A stretch of DNA of 32,785 bases, taken from positions 1 through 32,785 of the forward strand of contig CAMATD010000031.1 of NCBI GenBank assembly GCA_945860785.1, in the 5' to 3' direction. The notes beneath the pieces are model-generated. The model ran no database searches. It was not told where the DNA came from and worked only from the letters and a program-made list of their open reading frames with translations. The position numbers were made by a program, and so were the translations under genes. Below are positions 26,560-32,785 of the stretch, piece after piece. Position 1 is the stretch's first letter; each line of letters begins with the position of its first letter. The DNA is from Variovorax sp. YR752. Its GTDB lineage: Bacteria; Pseudomonadota; Gammaproteobacteria; Burkholderiales; Burkholderiaceae_C.

Positions 26560-27479
26560 ATGTTTTCATTCACATGGCGCGCCTTGCTCGCCTGCGCCGC
26601 AGCCGCTGCATGCCTTCCTGCCATCGCCGCCGACACCACGCCTGGCCCGATAAGCCCGTGCGCCTCGTCGTGCGCCTGATCGTCCAGAAGGTGACCGACG
26701 ACACCAAGTGGACCTTCATCGTCGACAACCGCGCGGGCGGCAACGGCAACATCGGCATCGACGTGGTGGCCAAGGCCCAGGCCGACGGCTACCCGTCGGC
26801 CTGGGCCAGACCGCCAACCTTGCGATCAACCCGACGCTCTTTCCGAAGATGCCGTACGACGCCTTGAAGGACGTGGTGGCCGTGTCGGTGGTCGCGGCGC
26901 AGCCGGTCGTGCTGGTGGTGCGCGCCGATGCGCCCTTCAAGACGCTGGCCGACGTGGTGTCGGCCGCCAAGGCCAAGCCCGGCGAGATCAAGCAGGCGCT
27001 GGCCGGCACTGGCACGCTCGGCCACATGGCGGGCGAGGTGCTCGCCAAGCGCGCGGGCTTCAAGGTGCTCAACGTGCCCTACAAGGGCGCCGCGCCCGCC
27101 ATCACAGACCTGCTCGGCGGCCAGACCAACTACATGTTCGCCACGCCGCAAGGCGCACTCGCGATGGTGAAGGGCGGCAAGCTTCGCGCGCTGACCGTCA
27201 CCTCGGCCAAGCGCCTGCCGGTGATGCCCGACGTGCCGACCGTGGGCGAAAGCTACAAGGGCTTCGAGGCGGTCGACTGGAAGGCCATCGTCGTGCCGGC
27301 CGGCACGCCCGCCGACATCGTGAAGAAGCTCAACGCCGCCATCGACAAGGCGCTCGCCAAGCCGGCCACCATCGCGCAGCTGCAGGCCGAGGGCAGCGTG
27401 CCGGTCGGCGCAGTACATCAGGGCGGAGCACGAGCGTTGGGGCGTCGCGGTGCGCGATGCGGGTGTGAAGCCCGAATAA
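26560..27479 (+). pseudogene. Second Bug-family receptor, multiply frameshifted and internally deleted
   Basis: ATG 26560 opens a signal peptide (MFSFTWRALLACAAAAACLP). The frame shifts after it, near 26632, to AWPDKPVRLVV. This runs directly into RLIVQKVTDD, so the usual P-x-P-P-G-G loop and following helix start (about a dozen residues) are missing. A second shift near 26791 (one base missing in TAC-CCGTC) leads to VGLGQTANLAINPTLFP, and the rest of the mature domain is good (YKGAAPAITDLLGGQTNYMF, LRALTVTSAKR). A third disruption near 27408 brings in AQYIRAEHERWGVAVRDAGV and TAA 27477-27479. It would have been a periplasmic solute receptor, probably for the acid degraded by the lyase/CoA-transferase pair; as written it cannot be functional. 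Confidence 0.85.
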
Positions 27480-27523
27480 GAAAGAAGGGCTTTCCCGGCG
27501 GCGGGCGATATAGTTCCCGCCCC

Positions 27524-28447
27524 ATGGACCGTCTGAAGCAACTCGAATCTTTTGTCTCGGTCGCGACCCGCGGCGGTCTCACGGCCGCGGCCAAGGCCGA
27601 GGGCGTGGCGCCCGCGATCATGGGGCGACGGCTCGATGCGCTGGAGGAGCGGCTGGGCGTCAAGCTGCTGGTGCGCACCACGCTCACGCACGAGGGCAGT
27701 GCCTTTCTCGAAGACTGCCAGCGCCTCTTGACCGAGTTCGCGAATGCCGAGGCCAGCGTGAGCGCCGGCGGCATCAAGGCCAGCGGCCATCTGCGCGTGA
27801 CGGCACCGGCCGGTTTCGGCCGCCGCCACGTCGCGCCGCTGGTGCCGCGTTTTCATGCGATGCACCCCGAGGTCACGATCTCGCTCAACCTCAGCGACCG
27901 CGTGGTCGACGTGACCGGCGAGAGCTTCGACTGCGCGGTGCGCGTGGGCGACCTGCCCGATTCGTCGCTCGTGAGCGTGCGCCTCGCCGACAACCGCCGC
28001 CGCTGCGTGGCAACGCCCGAGTTCCTGCGCCGCCACGGCACGCCGAAGCACCCGGGCGAGCTGTCGCGCTTCGCCTGCCTCACGCTGTCGAGCGACGCTT
28101 CGCAGACGCGCGGCTGGGCCTTTCGCATCACGACCGAGGCCGGCGTGCAGGAACTGATCCACCTGCGCCCCAGCGGCCCGCTCGATTGTTCCGACGGCCA
28201 AGTATTGCACGACTGGTGCCTGGCCGGCCACGGCATCGCCTGGCGCAGCACCTGGGAGGTCGAGGCCGAGATCGACGTCGGCCTGCTCGTGCCGCTGCTC
28301 GACGACTTTGCCGCGCTGCCCAACGGCATCTACGCGGTGTTCGCGGGCGCCAAGCACCTGCCGCTGCGGGTGCGACTGTGGCTTGATTTCCTCAAGGAGC
28401 AGTACGGACGGCCCGCATTCTGGGGAGGACGGCCTGAAGACGCTTGA
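27524..28447 (+). CDS. LysR-family transcriptional regulator
   Basis: This 307-residue regulator starts at ATG 27524 (MDRLKQLESFVSVATRGGL), the usual N-terminus of the family, although the frame is open far upstream through the decayed receptor gene. The helix-turn-helix covers residues about 15-60 (TAAAKAEGVAPAIMGRRLDA, LEERLGVKLLVRTT). The co-inducer domain begins ASGHLRVTAPAGFGRRHV and includes SLNLSDRVVDVTGESFDCAV. This subgroup often controls divergently placed or adjacent transport or catabolic genes, but no divergent gene is present here. The frame is intact. The stop overlaps the left arm of an inverted repeat at 28443-28486. Confidence 0.9.
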   Translation: MDRLKQLESFVSVATRGGLTAAAKAEGVAPAIMGRRLDALEERLGVKLLVRTTLTHEGSAFLEDCQRLLTEFANAEASVSAGGIKASGHLRVTAPAGFGRRHVAPLVPRFHAMHPEVTISLNLSDRVVDVTGESFDCAVRVGDLPDSSLVSVRLADNRRRCVATPEFLRRHGTPKHPGELSRFACLTLSSDASQTRGWAFRITTEAGVQELIHLRPSGPLDCSDGQVLHDWCLAGHGIAWRSTWEVEAEIDVGLLVPLLDDFAALPNGIYAVFAGAKHLPLRVRLWLDFLKEQYGRPAFWGGRPEDA

Positions 28448-28486
28448 GCGGAGTCACAATCAGTTTGCATTTGCAACCCGCTCAAG
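28443..28486. promoter_or_regulatory. Inverted repeat between LysR and DUF2214 genes
   Basis: CTTGAGCGG (28443-28451) and CCGCTCAAG (28478-28486) are a perfect 9-bp inverted repeat around a 26-base centre that itself holds TTGCA-TT-TGCAA. The left arm includes the LysR stop codon and the right arm ends 13 bp before the DUF2214 ATG. It may be an operator, or a weak hairpin in the leader. Confidence 0.45.
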
Positions 28487-28499
28487 AAGAAAGCCAGCG

Positions 28500-28952
28500 A
28501 TGACCCTCGAAGCCATCCTCGCCTACCTGCATCTGCTGGCCATCTTGACGATGGTCGTGTTCATTTCCAGCGAAGCCGCCCTGTGCCGCGTCCAATGGCT
28601 CAACGCCGCAGTGGTCGAGCGGCTCGCCAAGGTCGACATGGTCTACGGCATCGCCGCCATCGCGGTGCTCGCCACCGGCATCGCCCGCACCTGGTGGGGC
28701 GTGAAGGGCACGGCCTGGTACTGGACCAACCCGCTGCTGCACGTGAAGCTGGGGCTGTTCATCATCATCGGCGTGCTCTCGATCTTTCCGACCCTGACCT
28801 ACTTCCGCTGGCGCAAGACGTTGCGTTCCACCGGCAAGCTGCCGGTCGAGGACGACATCAGGAAGACGCGCAAGCTGGTGATGATCCAGGCGCACCTGAT
28901 CGCGCTGATTCCGCTGGTGGCCGTGTTCCTCGCACGCGGCTTCGGCAAGTAA
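28500..28952 (+). CDS. DUF2214 family inner-membrane protein
   Basis: This 150-residue protein has four hydrophobic segments: about residues 5-25 (AILAYLHLLAILTMVVFISS), 45-65 (GIAAIAVLATGIARTWWGV), 80-100 (LHVKLGLFIIIGVLSIFPT) and 130-147. The conserved WYWTNPLLHVKLGLF and RWRK blocks match DUF2214, a family without known function. The start ATG 28500 is the first Met before helix 1. The frame is intact. It ends six bases before the spermidine-synthase-like fusion gene and probably shares its transcript. Confidence 0.85.
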   Translation: MTLEAILAYLHLLAILTMVVFISSEAALCRVQWLNAAVVERLAKVDMVYGIAAIAVLATGIARTWWGVKGTAWYWTNPLLHVKLGLFIIIGVLSIFPTLTYFRWRKTLRSTGKLPVEDDIRKTRKLVMIQAHLIALIPLVAVFLARGFGK

Positions 28953-28958
28953 GCCGGC

Positions 28959-31000
28959 ATGGGTCGCACCGGCATCCAGCTTCTGTTTGCCGGCACCATC
29001 TTCAGCAGCGCGTTCCTGCTGTTCCTGGTCCAGCCGCTCATTGCCAAGCAGATCCTGCCGTGGTTCGGCGGCTTGGCCGCCGTGTGGTCGATCTGCATGG
29101 TGTTCTTCCAGATCGTGCTGCTCGCGGGCTATGCCTACTCGGACTGGGTCACGCGCCATCTTCGCGTTCGCGCCCAGGCGGCGCTGCACGTGGCGCTGCT
29201 GCTCGCGAGCCTCGCCTTCCTGCCGATCGTAACCAGCGCGCGCTGGAAGCCGACCGGCGCCGAAGACCCGACCTGGTGGATCCTGGGCCTGCTGCTCGGC
29301 ACCATCGGCCTGCCGTACTTCCTGCTCTCGACCACCGGGCCGCTGGTGCAGTCGTGGGTGTCGCGCACGCCCTGGGGGGCGCAGGTGTACCGGTACTTCT
29401 CGCTGTCGAACCTGGCTTCGCTGCTGTCGCTCCTGAGCTATCCGGTGCTGATCGAGCCGCGCAGTTCGCTGCTGCAGCAGGCGCACGGATGGTCGTGGGG
29501 CTACGGCGCATTCGTGGCGCTGTGCAGCGGCACCACGCTGTATGTGGCACGCCGCTGGGCCGACGGGCCGCTGCCGCAAGTCACCGGCGGCGCGGTTGCC
29601 GCAGCAGCCCCTGAAAAGCTGCCGCGCGCAGCCGACTACCTGCTGTGGCTCGCGCTGCCCGCGCTGGGCTCCTGGCTGCTGCTGGCCGTGACCAACCACA
29701 TCACTCAGAACGTGGCGGCCGTTCCCTTTCTCTGGGTGCTGCCGCTCTCGCTGTACCTGCTGACCTTCGTGCTGTGCTTCGAGAGCGACCGCTGGTACCG
29801 GCGCGGCGTGTTCCTGCCGCTGACGGCCGCGATGCTGCTGCTGTGTGCCTTCGGCTTGCAGGACGACATCGGCGCCAACGTCAAGACCGCGCTGCCGATC
29901 TATGCGGCGGGCCTGTTCGCGCTGTGCATGTTCCTGCACGGCGAAATGGCCCGGCTGCGGCCTGGGCCGCGCTACCTGACGCGCTTCTACCTGATGCTGT
30001 CGCTCGGCGGCGCGCTGGGCGGCGTGACGGTGGGGTTGGTCGCGCCGCACGTGCTGCCTGCCTATTACGAACTGGGCATCGGCCGGTGCTGACGGCGCTG
30101 GTGGCCGCCGCGGTGCTGCGCAGCCGGCGCTGGCTGTGGGTGGCCAGCGTGGCGGTCGCGGGGTGTTGCGCGTGGTTCCTGTCGCTGCAGGTGCGCGACG
30201 ACATGGCCGGTGCACGCGTCATGCAGCGCAATTTCTACGGCACGCTGGTCACGGTCGACACGAAGCGCGATGACCCGGCCGACGACGTGCGCCAGATGTA
30301 CCACGGCTCGGTCAAGCACGGCGAGCAGTTCCTCGTGCCGGCGCGCCGCGGCGAACCCACCTCCTATTACGGCCGCACGGCGGGCATTGGCCGCGCGATC
30401 GCCGCCGCGCTCGCGGGGCCGCGTCGTGTCGGCCTGATCGGACTGGGCGCCGGCACGCTCGCGGGCTACGGCCGGGCCGGCGATGTCTATCGGGTCTACG
30501 AGATCAACCCGCAGGTGTTCGAACTGGCCGACAGCGAGTTCAGCTTCCTGCGCGACAGCCCCGCGCGGATCGAGCGGGTGCTGGGCGATGCGCGGCTGGC
30601 GCTGGAAAGCGAGCCGCCGCAGGGCTTCGACGTGCTGGCGGTCGACGCCTTCTCGGGCGACTCGGTGCCGATCCACCTGATCACGGCCGAGGCGATGGAT
30701 GTCTACCTGCGGCATCTGCGGCCCGGCGGCATCATGGCCTTTCACGTGACCAACCGCTTCCTGGCGCTGGCGCCGGTGGTCGCGAAGATCGCCGAGTCCA
30801 AGGGCCTGCACGCGGTGCTGGTGCACGACGACACGTCCGACACGGCGTGGCTGCGCGACACCGACTGGGTGCTGGTCGCGCGCGATGCAGAAACCCTGGC
30901 GCACGAGCCGATCGGTGCTGCGGCATCCGCCATTGCGCCGGTGGCCGGCACGCGGCCCTGGACCGACGACTTCAACAACCTGCTGAGCGTACTGAAGTAG
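28959..31000 (+). pseudogene. Membrane protein fused to a spermidine-synthase-like domain, frameshifted
   Basis: ATG 28959 follows DUF2214 by 6 bp. The first 370 residues are a membrane domain of about ten helices, beginning LLFAGTIFSSAFLLFLVQPL and GGLAAVWSICMVFFQ, the pattern of the 'fused MFS/spermidine synthase' family. The frame breaks at about 30082, where one C is missing: GGC-CCG-GTG-CTG would continue LGIGPVLTALVAAAVL. The C-terminal domain has RRVGLIGLGAGTLAGYG (AdoMet-type glycine loop), VYEINPQVFELA and DVLAVDAFSGDSVP (conserved Asp), plus PWTDDFNNLLSVLK. Complete length is 680 residues. Aminopropyltransferase activity has not been shown for such fusions; methyltransferase-like use of the Rossmann fold is also possible. 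Confidence 0.87.
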
Positions 31001-31019
31001 TAGCCATCGGCGCGGCCAT

Positions 31020-31044
31020 GAAAAAAGCCCGCACGGGGCGGGCT
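31020..31044 (-). terminator. Intrinsic terminator downstream of the PsiF-like gene
   Basis: AGCCCGC (31026-31032) and GCGGGCT (31038-31044) form a 7-bp stem around a 5-base loop. Reading the minus strand the stem is followed by TTTTTT, a standard terminator for the gene at 31084-31320. The plus strand has a T/C-rich tail, so it may also stop transcripts from the fusion gene. Confidence 0.8.
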
Positions 31045-31083
31045 CTTCCTTCTTGCGCCGTCTTCAGCGCGGCGTGGGCTTCA

Positions 31084-31320
31084 TCAGGCCTTGGCGTCTT
31101 TTTCGCACTTCTTGATGAAGCTGTTCTTGGCGGCGCCGGCCAGCGGCTTGCCGTTCTTGTCGATGGCCTTGGCGTCGCAGGTTGCGCCGGCGGCGGGGGC
31201 TGCAGCAGCCGCAGGGGCGGCAGCCGGGGCGACAGCGGGCGCGGGGGCCTTGTCTTGTGCCTGTGCGGCGCCGAACGTAAGGCAGGCGCCCAGGGCGACC
31301 AGGGAAAGGAACTTCTTCAT
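31084..31320 (-). CDS. Small secreted PsiF-like protein
   Basis: This 78-residue protein starts at ATG 31318-31320 (AAGGA nine bases upstream), with a signal peptide MKKFLSLVALGACLTFGAAQA. An Ala/Pro-rich linker (residues about 25-48) leads to a C-terminal block CDAKAIDKNGKPLAGAAKNS followed by FIKKCEKDA, which resembles the repeat of PsiF, a phosphate-starvation-inducible protein of unknown function. The two cysteines could form a disulfide in the periplasm. It is divergent from argS. An ATG six codons further upstream exists but has no ribosome-binding site in place. The PsiF assignment rests on the short C-terminal motif only. Confidence 0.75.
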   Translation of the reverse strand: MKKFLSLVALGACLTFGAAQAQDKAPAPAVAPAAAPAAAAAPAAGATCDAKAIDKNGKPLAGAAKNSFIKKCEKDAKA

Positions 31321-31451
31321 GGTGATATGTCCTTGCAAGGTTGAGTTGTGACAGGTGCCCCGCCCCGGGGCCGCCCATCCTAACGGCCGACGGCAACGAT
31401 CGGATGACGATGGTCAACTGGGTCCGGGTTTGCCCCCGGTAAAATTCGCAG

Positions 31452-32785
31452 ATGCTATTGGTCAAACAGGAGCTGCTCGCGGCGCTCGCGAACACGCTCG
31501 AATCCCTCTCACCCGGCGCCGGCTCCAAGGCCGCGTTCGAGTCGCCCAAGGTGGCGGCGCATGGCGATTTCGCCAGCACCGCCGCCATGCAGCTCGCCAA
31601 ACCGCTGGGCCGCAAGCCTCGCGAACTGGCCGAGCAACTGAGCGCTGCGCTGCTCGCCACCCCCGCTTTCGGCCAATGGGTCGAGGCCATCGAGATCGCC
31701 GGCCCCGGTTTTCTCAACATCCGCCTCAAGACCGCCGCCAAGCAGCAGATCGTGCGCGAAGTGCTGTCCGCCGGCGCTGCTTTCGGGCAGCAGTCCGCCA
31801 CCGGCGAGAAGGTGCTGGTCGAGTTCGTCTCGGCCAACCCGACCGGGCCGCTGCACGTCGGCCACGGCCGCCAGGCCGCGCTCGGCGACGCCATCTGCAA
31901 CCTGCGCGCCTCCCAGGGCGACAGCGTCTGGCGCGAGTTCTATTACAACGACGCCGGCGTGCAGATCCAGACGCTGGCCAACAGCACGCAGCTGCGCGCC
32001 CGCGGCTTCAAGCCCGGCGACCCCGAATGGCCGAGCGGCGAAAAGGCCCCGGCCTACAACGGCGACTACATCGCCGAGATCGCCGAAGACTTCAAAGAGA
32101 AGAAGACCGTCAAGTCTCATGAGCGCGAATACACCGCCAGCGGCGACATCGACGACCTCGACTCGATCCGCGAGTTCGCCGTGGCCTACCTGCGCCGCGA
32201 GCAGGACCTGGACCTGCAGGCCTTCCGCGTCCGCTTCGACAACTATTACCTCGAGTCCAGCCTCTACACCAGCGGCCGAGTCGAGGCCGCGGTGCAGAAG
32301 CTCGTGGCCGCTGGCAAGACCTACGAGCAGGACGGCGCGCTGTGGCTCAAGTCGACCGACTACGGCGACGACAAGGACCGCGTGATGAAGAAGCAGGACG
32401 GTACGTACACGTACTTCGTGCCCGACGTCGCCTACCACATCGCCAAGTGGGAGCGCGGCTTCCACACCGTGGTCAACATCCAGGGCACCGATCACCACGG
32501 CACCATCGCGCGCGTGCGTGCCGGCCTGCAGGCGGCGGGCGAAGGCATCCCCGAGGGCTATCCCGACTACGTGCTGCACACCATGGTGCGCGTGATGAAG
32601 GGCGGCGAAGAGGTCAAGATCAGCAAGCGCGCCGGCAGCTACGTCACGCTGCGCGACCTGATCGAGTGGACCAGCACCGATGCCGTGCGCTTCTTTCTGC
32701 TGAGCCGCAAGCCCGACACCGAATACACCTTCGACGCCGACCTCGCGGTGACGAAAAACAACGACAACCCGGTTTATTACGTGCA
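31452..32785 (+). CDS. argS: Arginyl-tRNA synthetase, N-terminal part (cut by the window edge)
   Basis: The frame is open from ATG 31452 to the last base, 444 codons of a protein usually about 560-580 residues. The enzyme charges tRNA-Arg with arginine in the cytoplasm. The N-terminal additional domain (residues 1-110, [20 protein letters not shown]) is followed by [18 protein letters not shown], in which HVGH (135-138) is the HIGH signature of class I synthetases; [11 protein letters not shown] and the [12 protein letters not shown] block (about residue 390, the KMSKS counterpart) follow. The frame is intact. TAAAAT at about 31439-31444 could be a -10 element, which would leave a very short leader; this is weak. 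Essentiality suggests that frameshifts elsewhere are not evenly spread over all genes. Confidence 0.97.
   Translation, partial: MLLVKQELLAALANTLESLSPGAGSKAAFESPKVAAHGDFASTAAMQLAKPLGRKPRELAEQLSAALLATPAFGQWVEAIEIAGPGFLNIRLKTAAKQQIVREVLSAGAAFGQQSATGEKVLVEFVSANPTGPLHVGHGRQAALGDAICNLRASQGDSVWREFYYNDAGVQIQTLANSTQLRARGFKPGDPEWPSGEKAPAYNGDYIAEIAEDFKEKKTVKSHEREYTASGDIDDLDSIREFAVAYLRREQDLDLQAFRVRFDNYYLESSLYTSGRVEAAVQKLVAAGKTYEQDGALWLKSTDYGDDKDRVMKKQDGTYTYFVPDVAYHIAKWERGFHTVVNIQGTDHHGTIARVRAGLQAAGEGIPEGYPDYVLHTMVRVMKGGEEVKISKRAGSYVTLRDLIEWTSTDAVRFFLLSRKPDTEYTFDADLAVTKNNDNPVYYV

Noticed and set aside
25278-26639. 453-codon minus-strand frame
   Set aside because: Antisense shadow of the intact CoA-transferase gene.
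28482-30215. 577-codon open frame on the minus strand
   Set aside because: Antisense to the DUF2214 and fusion genes; low-complexity Arg/Gln/Pro composition and no recognisable motif.
31357-31371. GCCCCG-CCC-CGGGGC hairpin between psiF-like gene and argS
   Set aside because: No T tract, no link to a known regulatory element, and such hairpins are expected by chance in DNA of this composition.

Overview
The window looks like a chromosomal segment of a high-GC betaproteobacterium of the Comamonadaceae, most like Variovorax. The basis is gene content: a pyrophosphate-type phosphofructokinase, malate synthase G, several LysR/IclR regulators, and two 'Bug'-type (tripartite tricarboxylate) solute receptors beside a CoA-transferase. 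I ran no database search, so the genus is an inference.

Layout. 1-1046: end of a zinc metallopeptidase. 1037-3744 (minus): a probable operon of a DUF2917 protein, a PaaG-like enoyl-CoA hydratase broken by a 16-bp tandem duplication, PPi-phosphofructokinase and a small Cys-rich CWC protein. 3840-4764: a divergent, frameshifted GcvA-type LysR regulator. 4802-5361 (minus): a frameshifted fasciclin lipoprotein. 5759-6737: two unknown proteins directly behind an intrinsic terminator. 6745-8007 (minus): an MFS transporter with a 4x12-bp repeat inside a membrane helix.

8348-18520 is a compositionally different insertion of about 10 kb. It holds five co-directional, tightly packed genes: SNF2 helicase, AIPR-family abortive-infection protein, type III Mod DNA methyltransferase, DUF1016 (YhcG-type PDDEXK) nuclease and type III Res helicase-nuclease. 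This is the most interesting part of the window: a type III restriction-modification core with three extra defence-type subunits. I do not recognise the combination as a named system. Each of the five genes carries exactly one single-base frame disruption, and in each case undoing it restores one full-length protein.

18587-21272 (minus): malate synthase G and a HAD dehalogenase that has lost its cap domain. 21458-23442: a HisC-like aminotransferase and a Bug receptor with an internal TAG. 23583-27479: an IclR regulator (minus) divergent from an HMG-CoA-lyase-like gene, a class III CoA-transferase and a second, decayed Bug receptor, which together look like an organic-acid degradation cluster. 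27524-31000: a LysR regulator, a DUF2214 membrane protein and a membrane/spermidine-synthase-like fusion. 31084-31320 (minus): a PsiF-like secreted protein. 31452-end: argS, cut by the window edge.

About half of the genes carry frameshifts, a nonsense codon or internal deletions. Many are one-base length changes in short G or C runs, which points to consensus error. The 16-bp duplication, the HAD cap deletion and the Bug deletion are not typical homopolymer errors. Frame-disrupted genes are typed 'pseudogene' because that is how they read here; several may be intact in the living organism. I saw no tRNA, rRNA, CRISPR array, transposase or integrase.
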